The translations under genes were made by a program, and so were the position numbers. A stretch of DNA of 64,000 bases from Coriobacteriia bacterium. Lineage in GTDB: Bacteria > Actinomycetota > Coriobacteriia > Anaerosomatales > Anaerosomataceae. The stretch lies in NCBI GenBank assembly GCA_030652115.1, contig JAUSBK010000011.1, positions 62,001 to 126,000 of the forward strand, in the 5' to 3' direction. The notes under the pieces are model-generated. The model was not told where the DNA came from, did no database searches, and was given only the letters and a program-made list of their open reading frames with translations. Shown here piece by piece: positions 44,061-53,089 of this stretch (its first letter is position 1; the number at the start of each line of letters is the position of its first letter).

Positions 44061-45536
44061 ATGGGACACCCAGGAGCTCCGAAACCTCCGTCAGGCATGC
44101 TCACCGACCTGTATCAGCTCACGATGGCCTATGCGTACTGGAAGACGGGAATCACCGGCACCGAGGCGTGCTTCCACTTGAGTTTCCGAGGCAACCCCTT
44201 CGATGGCGGCTACGCGATCGCCTGCGGTCTGGCGCCCGCGATCGAGTACCTGCAGAACCTGGGTTTCACCGACGATGACACCGCCTATCTCGCAACGCTC
44301 ACCGGCCGGGGCGGCACGCCGCTGTTCTCGGCCGAGTTCCTCGAGTGGCTTCGCGGCTTCCGCTTCACCTGCAGCGTGCTCGGCGTGCCCGAGGGCGCCG
44401 TCGTCTTCCCGCACGAGCCGCTGCTCCGGGTGACGGGACCCATCGCCGAGTGTCAGCTCGTCGAGACGGCGCTGCTCAACACCATCAACTTCCAGACGCT
44501 GGTGGCCACCAAAGCGGCACGGGTGTGTCGTGCGGCCGAGGGCGACCCGGTGATCGAGTTCGGCCTCAGGCGCGCGCAGGGCCCGGACGGCGCGCTCTCG
44601 GCAAGCCGTGCTTCGTACGTCGGCGGCTGCACGGCCACCTCCGACGTGCTCGCGGGCGCCGTCTACGGCATCCCGGTGGGTGGCACGCACGCGCACAGCC
44701 TCGTGATGGTCTTCGACACCGAGCTGGAGGCGTTTCTCGCGTACGCCGAGGCGATGCCCAACAACGCGGTCCTCCTCGTGGACACGTACGACACGATCGA
44801 GGGCGTCGAACATGCGATCGAAGCGGGGCGGCGCCTGCGCGAGCTGGGGAGCGACCTCATCGGCATCCGCATCGACTCGGGCGATCTCGCGTGGCTCTCG
44901 CAGCGCGCACGGCAACTCCTCGATGAGGCCGGATTCGGCGACGCGAAGGTCTACGCCAGCAACGAGCTGGACGAACACACCATCGTGAGCCTGAAGAAGC
45001 AGGGTGCGGCGATCGACGTCTGGGGCGTAGGCACCAAGATGGTGACCGCCTACGACCAGCCCGCGCTCGGCGGCGTGTACAAGCTCTCAGCCGTACGCGA
45101 GCCGGGCGGGGAGTGGGAGCCGCGGGTCAAGGTCTCCGAGCAGGCCGCCAAGGTGACCACGCCAGGGCTGCTGCAGGTGCGGCGCTACACCGACGCGTCC
45201 GGTCGGCTTGCGGGTGACATGATCTACGACGAGCTCGTGCCGCCCGCGGAGCCGTGCTCGATGGTCGATCCTGCGGATCCGACGCGCCGCACGTCGTACT
45301 GCGGCAGCGATACGGCGGAGGAACTGCTGGTGCCGGTCTTCGAGCGCGGGCGGCTCGTCTACGATGTGCCGTCGCTCCCGGAGAGCCGATCCCGGACGCT
45401 CGAGCAGATGGGGCGTCTCGACGCGACCCATCTGAGGCTGCTCAATCCGCACGTCTACAAGGTAGGTATCGAACTCGGCCTGCACGAGCGGAAGATGAGG
45501 CTCATCATGGCCGCCAGGGGCATAGACTCGCCGTAA
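44061..45536 (+). CDS. pncB: Nicotinate phosphoribosyltransferase
   Basis: A 491-residue NAPRTase that joins nicotinate to PRPP in NAD salvage. Typical segments are MLTDLYQLTMAYAYW, ETALLNTINFQTL, FGLRRAQGPDGAL, VGGTHAHSLVM, the phosphoribosyl loop GIRIDSGDLAWLS and GVGTKMVTAYD. GGAGG precedes the ATG and TATCCT (about 44027) could be the -10. Nicotinamidase follows after 10 bases, so nicotinamide is converted to nicotinate and then to nicotinate mononucleotide by one operon. Confidence 0.94.
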   Translation: MGHPGAPKPPSGMLTDLYQLTMAYAYWKTGITGTEACFHLSFRGNPFDGGYAIACGLAPAIEYLQNLGFTDDDTAYLATLTGRGGTPLFSAEFLEWLRGFRFTCSVLGVPEGAVVFPHEPLLRVTGPIAECQLVETALLNTINFQTLVATKAARVCRAAEGDPVIEFGLRRAQGPDGALSASRASYVGGCTATSDVLAGAVYGIPVGGTHAHSLVMVFDTELEAFLAYAEAMPNNAVLLVDTYDTIEGVEHAIEAGRRLRELGSDLIGIRIDSGDLAWLSQRARQLLDEAGFGDAKVYASNELDEHTIVSLKKQGAAIDVWGVGTKMVTAYDQPALGGVYKLSAVREPGGEWEPRVKVSEQAAKVTTPGLLQVRRYTDASGRLAGDMIYDELVPPAEPCSMVDPADPTRRTSYCGSDTAEELLVPVFERGRLVYDVPSLPESRSRTLEQMGRLDATHLRLLNPHVYKVGIELGLHERKMRLIMAARGIDSP

Positions 45537-45546
45537 GGAGGCAACC

Positions 45547-46161
45547 GTGCGCGCGCTTCTGCTTGTGGACATCCAGAACGACTTCGTGCCCGGAGGCGCG
45601 CTGGCCGTGCCCGACGGGGACGCGGTGGTCGCCGTCGCCAATGCGCTCGCACCGCGCTTCAGTCTGGTGGTGGCCTCGCAGGACTGGCACCCGGCCGATC
45701 ACGGCAGTTTCGCCTCGGCGCATGCGGGCGCCGCGCCCGGTGACGTGGTGGACCTCGGCGGCATCGCACAGGTGCTCTGGCCGGATCACTGCGTGCAGAA
45801 CTCGCCCGGCGCGTCGTTTCACTCGGACCTGAACGTGGCGGTCATCGATCACGTGGTGCGCAAGGGCACGGACCCGGGCATCGACAGCTACAGCACGTTC
45901 TTCGACAACGGGCATCGCAAGGACACCGGGCTCGCCACCTTCCTCGAGCAGCGCTGCGCCGAGGAGCTCGTGGTGCTCGGTCTGGCCACGGACTACTGCG
46001 TGAAGTACACGGTGCTCGACGCGATCGGTTTGGGCTTTGGTGTGACGGTGATCGCCGATGGCTGTCGTGCGGTGGATCTGGCGCCGGATGACGGCAAGCA
46101 GGCGCTCAAGGAGATGCGCTCGGCAGGGGCACGCATCATCGCCTCTACCGAGCTGACGTAG
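45547..46161 (+). CDS. pncA: Nicotinamidase
   Basis: A 204-residue isochorismatase-fold amidase. Catalytic residues are visible as Asp8 (LLVDIQNDF), Lys106 (VRKGTDP) and Cys151 (TDYCVKY). Metal ligands are in SQDWHP and DHGSF. It starts with GTG after GGAGGCAACC. Deamidation of nicotinamide feeds the pncB product encoded just upstream. Confidence 0.94.
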   Translation: MRALLLVDIQNDFVPGGALAVPDGDAVVAVANALAPRFSLVVASQDWHPADHGSFASAHAGAAPGDVVDLGGIAQVLWPDHCVQNSPGASFHSDLNVAVIDHVVRKGTDPGIDSYSTFFDNGHRKDTGLATFLEQRCAEELVVLGLATDYCVKYTVLDAIGLGFGVTVIADGCRAVDLAPDDGKQALKEMRSAGARIIASTELT

Positions 46162-46176
46162 GAGAAGGGACACGGC

Positions 46177-46758
46177 ATGAAGGTGGTCGCATTCTCGGGA
46201 AGCGCACGCAAGGGCGGCAACACGGCCGTCATGCTGCAGCGCGTGCTCGACGTGCTTGAGGCCGAAGGCATCGAGACCGAGCTCGTCGAGCTGGCCGGCA
46301 AGAAGGCCCAGGGCTGCACGGTGTGTCTCAAGTGCCGGGAGCTCAAGGACCGGCAGTGCCACGGGCGCAACGATGCCATCAACGAGTGCATCGCCAAGGC
46401 CGACGAAGCGGACGGCATCATCATCGGGTCGCCGGTCTACTTCGCGGACGTCTCCTCGGAGGCCAAGGCGCTCATCGACCGGCTCGGCTACGTGGCTGGC
46501 GCGAATCCGGGCATGCTGGAGCGCAAGGTGGGGGCGGCTGTCGTGGCCGAGCGCCGGGCGGGTGCGGTGCACGCGTTCGACTCGATCATGCACCTCTTCA
46601 TGATCCGGCAGATGATCGTGCCGGGCTCCACCTACTGGAACCTCGGCATCGGCGGAGCACCGGGTGCGGTCGCCGAGGACGAAGAGGGCATGGGTACGAT
46701 GGACAACCTCGGGCGCAACATGGCCTGGCTGCTGAAGCTGACGGCCGAGGCGCGTTAG
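46177..46758 (+). CDS. Flavodoxin-fold iron-sulfur flavoprotein / NADPH-dependent FMN reductase family
   Basis: A 193-residue flavodoxin-like protein. The FMN phosphate loop is SGSARKGGNT and the second flavin loop is GSPVYFADVS. The compact cysteine set CTVCLKC plus a further Cys (RQCHGRND) corresponds to the 4Fe-4S motif of Isf-type flavoproteins of anaerobes. It may carry electrons or protect against oxidants. It follows pncA by 15 bases and probably shares its transcript; no link to NAD salvage is evident from sequence. Confidence 0.87.
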   Translation: MKVVAFSGSARKGGNTAVMLQRVLDVLEAEGIETELVELAGKKAQGCTVCLKCRELKDRQCHGRNDAINECIAKADEADGIIIGSPVYFADVSSEAKALIDRLGYVAGANPGMLERKVGAAVVAERRAGAVHAFDSIMHLFMIRQMIVPGSTYWNLGIGGAPGAVAEDEEGMGTMDNLGRNMAWLLKLTAEAR

Positions 46759-46913
46759 CGCCCCGCCCGTCGGCGTCGCGTGCCTCGGGTCACGGGAGAC
46801 GGTCGTGGCCCGTGCTCGGCAGAGCCGTCTGTCGGTTCGTGCTCAAATGCGCAGGTCAGAAGCCCGATATTCCGAGAGTAGGCAATGAACTGATTCGACC
46901 TCGGAGGTCTTCG

Positions 46914-47492
46914 ATGAAGCGCACGCTGACGTTGGTCCTGATACTCGCGCTCACACTCTCGCTTGCCTTTCCGGCTGTGGCGCTCGCTAAGAAGGGCGGC
47001 GTCCCCGCCAACGGCAAGTCGGTCGGCAACGCCCCCGTTTCGGTTTCCGAAGACGGCGAGTCTCCCGAAGATCCAGCGGACGTGCCCGAGACCGGTAAGG
47101 ACAAGGCGAAGGACAAGAGCAAGGGCGGCGCCGTCGAGCCGGGCGATGGTGGTCCCGACAAGGACCGCGACCAGGACGGCAGCGACGAGGCGTCGGGCAC
47201 CGCATCGCCCAAGCGCACGGGTGTCGAGAACGCACTCTCCAGGCTGCAGCGGAATCTCGAGCGCATGCAGACCCAGCTCGAGTCCGGCAAGCGTACGGGC
47301 CTTCCCGAGGGCCTGCAGTCCGCGATCGCGAAGTTCATGTCGTGGCTCGGAGTCGATCCCGCCGCAGAAGCCGAGAACACAGATGAGGGCTCAGATGAGA
47401 CCAGCGGGACGGTAGAGCCGGAGCCGGTTGACGACGCAGACGATGAAGCTGCCGGCGCCGATACGACGCAGGAACCACCTGCCGACGAGTAG
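46914..47492 (+). CDS. Secreted low-complexity acidic/lysine-rich protein
   Basis: A 192-residue exported protein. The ATG at 46914 follows TCGGAGG and starts a clear signal peptide (MKRTLTLVLILALTLSLAF, cleavage near A-L-A). The mature part is dominated by Lys, Asp, Glu, Gly, Pro and Ser, with one amphipathic segment (NALSRLQRNLERMQTQLESG) that may form a coiled coil. No family recognised. The terminator at 47513-47551 follows. Confidence 0.75.
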   Translation: MKRTLTLVLILALTLSLAFPAVALAKKGGVPANGKSVGNAPVSVSEDGESPEDPADVPETGKDKAKDKSKGGAVEPGDGGPDKDRDQDGSDEASGTASPKRTGVENALSRLQRNLERMQTQLESGKRTGLPEGLQSAIAKFMSWLGVDPAAEAENTDEGSDETSGTVEPEPVDDADDEAAGADTTQEPPADE

Positions 47493-47512
47493 CCTCGACG
47501 GAGCAGGTGGCC

Positions 47513-47551
47513 CCCGAGGACCGGGACCCGTACAGGGTTCCGGTCCTCGGG
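47513..47551. terminator. Bidirectional terminator between convergent genes
   Basis: CCCGAGGACCGG and CCGGTCCTCGGG form a perfect 12-bp stem, extended by an inner ACCC/GGGT pairing. It lies between the stop codons at 47492 (plus) and 47556 (minus) and would serve both. T-tract is weak (TGTTCT). Confidence 0.7.
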
Positions 47552-47555
47552 TGTT

Positions 47556-49316
47556 CTAGGACTTGATGCCTGCCTCGGCCGCAGTCCTCCGCGTCCGGGG
47601 GTGGATCCTGCCCACGAGCCACGTGAGGGGCGGTCCTATGACTGCCGCGGCGCCGAGCGCGGTGAGTTGGATGAGGTCGAGGTCGTACTTGAAGGCGGCC
47701 TGCATGTTGGGGAGTATCCATGTGACCTGCGCGCCCCACTGCCACAGGAAGTACGCCACCTGCACCACGAGCGCGGCCTGGGCCATGAGCACCGTGGCGC
47801 TTCCGAGCGCGAGCCATTCGACCGCGTAGCCCGACTGTGGCCCCCTCGGCTCCTTGCGGAGCGCCGCGTACACGAGCGCCGCCACCAGACATGCGGCCAC
47901 GCCGGCAAGGACGGTCTCGAGCATCCGCTGGTTGAAGAACGCATCTAGCATGGTCTCCTCATTGAACGCCGAGAGCGACCACGTGAGGCGGTGCGCGCCG
48001 AAGAACAGTGCGTTGTAGACCGCTGCGTAGACCGCGGTTCCGACGAGCGCGGCCACAAGCGCCCGCCACGAGGCGATCCCGATGACCGCAGCGGCCACGA
48101 GGACAGCCACGATGGCGCCGATGAGCAGCGCCTTGCGGCTATCCCTCTCCTTGGCGAGGCGCTCGGCATCGGCATCGGCGCGCATGCTCGCAAGGTCCGC
48201 GGGCGAGCCGATCGACTCGATGCCGCGGACGCCCTCGTCGCCCAGGACTCTGCGGACGTACGCGAGCGTGATGCCCGCCGAGCGCACGAACTCGGCGTTG
48301 CGGGCGGCGCCGTTCTGGTCGGTGAGCACCGCATCGATGGCGGTCCCCGTCCCCTGAAGCGGGGCCTGCATGCCGGCGATCACCGCGACGGTCGGGGCGA
48401 TGTCCTCGAGGTTCGCCTCGGTCTCGATCTGTGCAACGCCCGGGCCGGCCAGTGCGGCGAATGTGCGGGTGACCGGCTCCTCCCAGCCACCGTGGCCGCC
48501 GACGTCGATGTGACCGTGATCGGGGAGGACCACGAAGGTGGTCGCCCCGTCGTCGAGCCCCTCGATCAGGCGCGCGAGGTCGACATCCACCTTCGCGACG
48601 ACGTCGGCGTACTCGGCCGAGGAACCGCCGTAGTTGTGACCGGCGTTATCCACATCGGGCAGCAAGACGAAGATGAAGTCCGCGCCGCCCACCTCGGCGT
48701 CCAGTGCGAGCGCGTTGTCCACGACCTTGTCGCTTGAGTAGGCGTCGTTGTCCCACTCGATGAGCGATGTGGCCGTTGCAACCTCCGAGGCGCTGTACAT
48801 CTCGTCGAGGTCCACCGGACCCGAGATCACCACTGAGCGGCCGGAGCCGACCGCGACATCGAAGAGCGTCTCGACTTCGACCGGGCCCTCGTACCAGTTG
48901 GTCGTGACGCCGCTGATCTGCTGCGGAGCACCGGTGAGGATCGTGGTCCAGGTGGGGTAGGAGAGGCTCGGCTGTGGCACGGTGAGGTGGACGTCGGCTC
49001 CGCGCGCGCGGAGCCCCGAGATCGATGCCATAGTGCGTGACGCGTCATCGCGCAGGCCATCGATCAGCACGAGCACGACCCGTCGGGGTTGTGCATCGGG
49101 GATCGGGTCGGCGAGGTCCGGCCGGGGGCCGGAGAAGTCGATGCCGCTCTGCGTGGTGTACGGGCTCTCGTACGACACCACCTGGTCCCATGAGTACGAC
49201 GCGAGGTTGTATGCGCCGTACGCCAGGCCGAGTGATACCGCGAGCGCCATGAACGGCAGGAGCCAGCCGAGGATGGAGCGGCGTTTCGTGCGAAGGTTCG
49301 CGGTGCGTCTGCCCAT
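47556..49316 (-). CDS. Alkaline-phosphatase-superfamily membrane protein (type I phosphodiesterase-like)
   Basis: A 586-residue protein. One membrane helix near residue 20-42 precedes an extracytoplasmic phosphodiesterase/nucleotide pyrophosphatase domain (~75-350). Its metal and nucleophile motifs are VLVLIDGLRDD, SLSYPTWTTILTG (with the Thr nucleophile position), LLPDVDNAGHNYG and LPDHGHIDVGGHGG. The C-terminal third has at least five membrane helices. The layout is reminiscent of PIG-N-type ethanolamine phosphate transferases, so it may modify surface glycans or lipids. The ATG at 49316 follows GGAGGG; an in-frame extension upstream is not supported. Confidence 0.85.
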   Translation of the reverse strand: MGRRTANLRTKRRSILGWLLPFMALAVSLGLAYGAYNLASYSWDQVVSYESPYTTQSGIDFSGPRPDLADPIPDAQPRRVVLVLIDGLRDDASRTMASISGLRARGADVHLTVPQPSLSYPTWTTILTGAPQQISGVTTNWYEGPVEVETLFDVAVGSGRSVVISGPVDLDEMYSASEVATATSLIEWDNDAYSSDKVVDNALALDAEVGGADFIFVLLPDVDNAGHNYGGSSAEYADVVAKVDVDLARLIEGLDDGATTFVVLPDHGHIDVGGHGGWEEPVTRTFAALAGPGVAQIETEANLEDIAPTVAVIAGMQAPLQGTGTAIDAVLTDQNGAARNAEFVRSAGITLAYVRRVLGDEGVRGIESIGSPADLASMRADADAERLAKERDSRKALLIGAIVAVLVAAAVIGIASWRALVAALVGTAVYAAVYNALFFGAHRLTWSLSAFNEETMLDAFFNQRMLETVLAGVAACLVAALVYAALRKEPRGPQSGYAVEWLALGSATVLMAQAALVVQVAYFLWQWGAQVTWILPNMQAAFKYDLDLIQLTALGAAAVIGPPLTWLVGRIHPRTRRTAAEAGIKS

Positions 49317-49494
49317 CGTGCCCTCCGTTGCATGTGGCGGTGTGCGACTCAGTCTACGCAACTTCCCGTGCCGGGCACCACCGGTCGGCCGTAGCCCGCG
49401 CTTAACGCTGCGGCTCGGGCCGCGCGCTGGGGGATAAAGAAAGGCGTACGCAACTCACACGCATACTGCATGGACACAGGAGAGGAAACGCGCA

Positions 49495-50376
49495 ATGGCC
49501 GTCAAAGTGATCACTGACAGCACCTCTTACCTCCCCACCGCGATCCGCGAGGAGCTCGATCTTGGCGTCGCCCATGTGCGTTGCCTGCTCGACGGTGTCG
49601 AGTATCCCGACGACGCCGAGGACTGCGAGGCGTTCTTCAGCGCCTTGGAGGCCTCCTCCGCCATGCCGACCACCTCGCAGCCGACTGCCGGCGAGATCGC
49701 TGCGCTCATGGAGGAGCGCGTCGTGGCGGGGCATGAGGTTGTCGGTGTCTTCATCTCGGCGAAGCTGAGCGGCACGATCGAGTCGGCGCGTCTGGCGCGC
49801 ACGATGGTCCTCGAGCGCCATCCCGGGGCGGTGATCGAGATCGTGGACAGCGAAAGCAACTCCACCGAGCTCGGGTTTGCGGTTCTCACCGCTGCGCGAG
49901 CCGCAGCCGCCGGCGAGAGCGTTGCCGAAACGGTCGCGACCACACGCACGACGATCGAGCGCTCGCGCCTGCTGTTCGTACCGAGCACGCTCGAGTACCT
50001 GCGTCGTGGCGGCCGGATCGGGACGGCCATGGCGTTGGTGGGAAGCATCCTGCGCATCCGGCCGATTCTCACGGCCGCCGACGGAACGACCACGGTCTTC
50101 GCGCGGGTCCGCACGATGGAGCGCGCGCTTGCGACGATGGTCGGTACGCTCAGCGCGGATATCGCCGCGAAGGGCGGTCTCGCTCAGGTCTCGGCGCTCC
50201 ACATCCACGCACCCTCGGCGGCGCGCGCGCTTGCCGAGCGCGTCGCCGCAGTGGCGGGCGTCGAGGTCCCGGTCGTGCCGGTCGGTCCCGCCATCGGCGC
50301 GCACGTCGGCCCCGGCGCGGTCGGCATCGCGTACTGCACGAACGACCCGATGCTGAAGTCGCGGACCCGCGCATGA
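49495..50376 (+). CDS. DegV family fatty-acid-binding protein (copy 1)
   Basis: A 293-residue DegV protein. Family marks are KVITDSTSYLP, PTTSQPTAGE, FISAKLSGTIESA, ESNSTELGFAVL, TLEYLRRGGRIG and GPAIGAHVGPGAVGI. Relatives (FakB) bind a fatty acid for the FakA kinase; no kinase gene is in the window. It is the first of three DegV genes in a row and most like the second (shared TTSQP and LEYLRRGGRIG). Ribosome site AGGAGAGG. Confidence 0.92.
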   Translation: MAVKVITDSTSYLPTAIREELDLGVAHVRCLLDGVEYPDDAEDCEAFFSALEASSAMPTTSQPTAGEIAALMEERVVAGHEVVGVFISAKLSGTIESARLARTMVLERHPGAVIEIVDSESNSTELGFAVLTAARAAAAGESVAETVATTRTTIERSRLLFVPSTLEYLRRGGRIGTAMALVGSILRIRPILTAADGTTTVFARVRTMERALATMVGTLSADIAAKGGLAQVSALHIHAPSAARALAERVAAVAGVEVPVVPVGPAIGAHVGPGAVGIAYCTNDPMLKSRTRA

Positions 50377-50452
50377 CGGCGCACGCTGGACGGACGGCCC
50401 GGGGAAGCCGACTATGGGACGCGTGTCTCAGGCAGCCGGAGGGAGCCGCATC

Positions 50453-51325
50453 GTGGGCGTGAAGGTGATCGCTGACAGCACGTCGTACATTCCGAGGCCG
50501 CTTCGAGCGTCGCTCGATATCGGTGTGGCGACCCTCTCGTCGCTACTCGATGGCGTGACGTATCTGGACGACGCCGAGGACTACTCCGCATTCTATGATG
50601 CGCTCGCCAAATCGGGCGCGTTCCCGACCACGTCACAGCCGGCCGTCCAGGACATGGTCGATCTCATGGAGGAGCGCGTCGCCGCCGGCCACGAGGTCGT
50701 GGGGGTCTTCATCTCGGAGCTGATGAGCGGCACGTACTCCACCGCCCTCCTCGCCCGGGACATGGTCATCGAGAAGCATCCCGATGCGGTGATCGAGGTC
50801 GTCGACGGCCGAAGCAACTGCATGGAGCTCGGCTACGCCGTGCTGGCTGCGGCGCAGAAGGCCGCCGGGGGCGGCACCGCCGATGAGTGTGTGGCGGCGG
50901 CCAAGGAGATGACGCTCCACACCCGCTTCCTGTTCACGCCGCTGACGCTCGAGTACCTTCGCCGTGGCGGCCGCATCGGCAACGCGCAGTCACTGCTGGC
51001 GACGCTCCTGCAGATCAAGCCGGTGCTCACGGTGGTCGACGGCGTGACCGACACCTTCGCGAAGATACGGACGTTGCAGAAGGCGCACGATCTCATCGTG
51101 GACACGTTCGCCGCCGACATCCGCGACAAGGGCGGGCTGGGCGAGGCGTTCGTCCACCACATCCACGATGAAGCGGCCGGGAAGACGTTCCGGGACCGTA
51201 TCGCGGAGGTGGCAGGCCGCGAGATCGAGCTGCTCGACATCGGTCCGGCCATCGGCTCGCACGTCGGACCGGGAACGGTCGCGGTCGTCTACTCTACGAA
51301 CGGCTTGATGCATAAGGCGGGCTAG
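50453..51325 (+). CDS. DegV family fatty-acid-binding protein (copy 2)
   Basis: A 290-residue DegV protein starting at GTG 50453, 7 bases after GGAGGGAG and aligned with the start of copy 1; an ATG at 50414 is less likely. It has KVIADSTSYIP, PTTSQPAVQD, FISELMSGTYSTA, TLEYLRRGGRIG and GPAIGSHVGPGTVAV. Strong overall resemblance to copy 1 indicates tandem duplication. Different lipid specificities of the three copies are possible but cannot be read from sequence. Confidence 0.92.
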   Translation: MGVKVIADSTSYIPRPLRASLDIGVATLSSLLDGVTYLDDAEDYSAFYDALAKSGAFPTTSQPAVQDMVDLMEERVAAGHEVVGVFISELMSGTYSTALLARDMVIEKHPDAVIEVVDGRSNCMELGYAVLAAAQKAAGGGTADECVAAAKEMTLHTRFLFTPLTLEYLRRGGRIGNAQSLLATLLQIKPVLTVVDGVTDTFAKIRTLQKAHDLIVDTFAADIRDKGGLGEAFVHHIHDEAAGKTFRDRIAEVAGREIELLDIGPAIGSHVGPGTVAVVYSTNGLMHKAG

Positions 51326-51356
51326 CCCCGCTCCGCACAATCTAAGGAGCTCACCT

Positions 51357-52226
51357 GTGACGGGCAAGCCCGTACTCATCATCGATTCATGCTCGGACTT
51401 GCCGGCTGCCGTCGTCGAGGACCTCGGAGTCGAGGTCCTGAACTTCCCCTACACCCTCTCGGGCCGGGAGCACCTCGACGACTTCGGACGCGCCCAGTCG
51501 CATGCCGACTTCTACGCGGCGATGCGCGCGGGCGACCATCCCACCACCGCGCAGATTCCGCGGCAGGTGTTTCTCGACACCTTCAGAACGCACGCGGCTG
51601 CGGGGGAGCCCGTCTTGTACCTCGGCTTCTCCTCGGCGTTGTCGGGCACGTTCGACGTGGCGTGGCTCGCGCGCCAGGACGTGCTTGCCGAGTACCCCGA
51701 CGCTGAGATCCGCCTGATCGACACGAGGGCGGCGGCGGTGGCCGAGGGGCTGGTGGTCTATGAGGCCGCTCAGCGTTGGCGCGACGGGATGCCGCTTGCG
51801 GACATCGAGGCGTGGGTGCTTGCCGAGCGGCCCCGGCTCAACGGCTGGTTCATCGTTGACGACCTCGAGACCCTGCGTCGCGGTGGTCGTCTGCCCGGTG
51901 CGGTCGCGGCAGCGGGCTCGCTGCTCGACGTCAAACCGCTCCTGCGCGTCACCGATGACGGTCGGCTCGAGGTGAAGAAGTCGATCCGCGGTCGCCAGAA
52001 GTCCATGCGCACGCTCGCCGATCTAGTGGCAGACCGCGCCGCGGACCCCGCCGGGCAGACCATCGCCGTCGCTCACGGTGACTGCGCCGAGGACGCGGCG
52101 CGTCTGCGTGACATGATCACCGAACGGGTCGTGGTCAAAGACATCCTGACCATGGAGGTCGGCGCGGTCATCGGCACGCACACCGGCCCCGGCATGCTCG
52201 CCGTGGTCTTCTGGGGGGAGGCGTAA
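51357..52226 (+). CDS. DegV family fatty-acid-binding protein (copy 3, divergent)
   Basis: A 289-residue DegV protein from a GTG start behind AAGGAG. It keeps the DSCSDLP start, TTAQIP, GFSSALSGTFDVA, the RRGGR motif (LETLRRGGRLPG), KPLLRVTDDGRLE and GTHTGPGMLAV. It differs clearly from the two upstream copies (for example TTAQIP in place of TTSQP). An alpha/beta hydrolase gene begins 6 bases after its stop, so lipid chemistry may be shared. Confidence 0.9.
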   Translation: MTGKPVLIIDSCSDLPAAVVEDLGVEVLNFPYTLSGREHLDDFGRAQSHADFYAAMRAGDHPTTAQIPRQVFLDTFRTHAAAGEPVLYLGFSSALSGTFDVAWLARQDVLAEYPDAEIRLIDTRAAAVAEGLVVYEAAQRWRDGMPLADIEAWVLAERPRLNGWFIVDDLETLRRGGRLPGAVAAAGSLLDVKPLLRVTDDGRLEVKKSIRGRQKSMRTLADLVADRAADPAGQTIAVAHGDCAEDAARLRDMITERVVVKDILTMEVGAVIGTHTGPGMLAVVFWGEA

Positions 52227-52232
52227 GCAGCA

Positions 52233-53081
52233 GTGGTTCGTCGGTCGTGGGCGATCGCCGAGCGGCTTTCCTTGCCGTGGCTGCTCGCGGGGCTGCTCTC
52301 ACGCGGCGCCGGTACGGCGCACGGACTCATCGAGGAGACGATCTCCTTCGGCGATGATCCGGCCCAGCACGTCCTCGTGATCCGCTCCGAGCACCTCTCG
52401 GCCGCTCGGCCGCTTGTGTACTTCATCCACGGCGGCAGCTGGAAGTATGGCGACCCCGAGTTGTTCCGCGCCGTGGGGCGGTTCTTCGCGCATTACGGCT
52501 ACACCACTGCGCTCGGCGGCTACCGGCTCGTGCCGCGTCACCTGTTTCCGGCACAGCGCGACGATGTGTTCGCGGGCATCTCGGCGGTGATGCAGGAGGG
52601 GTGGTTCGCCGACGCGTGCGACGGCTCGGTGCTGCTTGCCGGGCAGTCGGCCGGCGGGCACCTCGCCGCTCTCGCGGCCTTCGACGAGGACTCGCGCGCC
52701 GACGCCGGACTCGGCGACCTCGACATCGCCGGCGTACTCGCCGTGAGCGGCGTGCTGGATTTCAGCGTGCTGTGTCCCGCAGGCTCCCGGTGCCAGCTCG
52801 TCGAGAACCTCATGGGTGGTCGGGAGGGGTGGGAGCACGCGGACCCGGCCTTCTACGTGCATGGCTCTCCGCGGGTCCCCGTGCTGTGTCTTCACGGCTC
52901 CCGCGACCCGCTCGTTCCGGTCGAGGTCGCCGCGTCGTTCGTCCTGCGCGCGAACGGGTCCGAGGGCGACCACGCGGTCTTCATGGCGGACCCGGACGCG
53001 CATCACTCGGACATGACGCGACTGTTCTTCGGCACGTCCCCGCTCACCGGGGCCATGCTCGACTGGATGGGCGACCTGTAG
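52233..53081 (+). CDS. Alpha/beta hydrolase (esterase/lipase-like)
   Basis: A 282-residue hydrolase. The oxyanion motif is FIHGGSWKYGD, the nucleophile elbow GQSAGGHLA, the acid in HGSRDPLVP and the His in PDAHHSDM, the order of BD-FAE/HSL-like esterases. It starts with GTG 6 bases after the third degV gene and is likely part of that operon. A lipid or small-ester substrate would fit the DegV context, though this is inference. It is convergent with the following gene. Confidence 0.87.
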   Translation: MVRRSWAIAERLSLPWLLAGLLSRGAGTAHGLIEETISFGDDPAQHVLVIRSEHLSAARPLVYFIHGGSWKYGDPELFRAVGRFFAHYGYTTALGGYRLVPRHLFPAQRDDVFAGISAVMQEGWFADACDGSVLLAGQSAGGHLAALAAFDEDSRADAGLGDLDIAGVLAVSGVLDFSVLCPAGSRCQLVENLMGGREGWEHADPAFYVHGSPRVPVLCLHGSRDPLVPVEVAASFVLRANGSEGDHAVFMADPDAHHSDMTRLFFGTSPLTGAMLDWMGDL

Positions 53082-53089
53082 CCCCGGTG

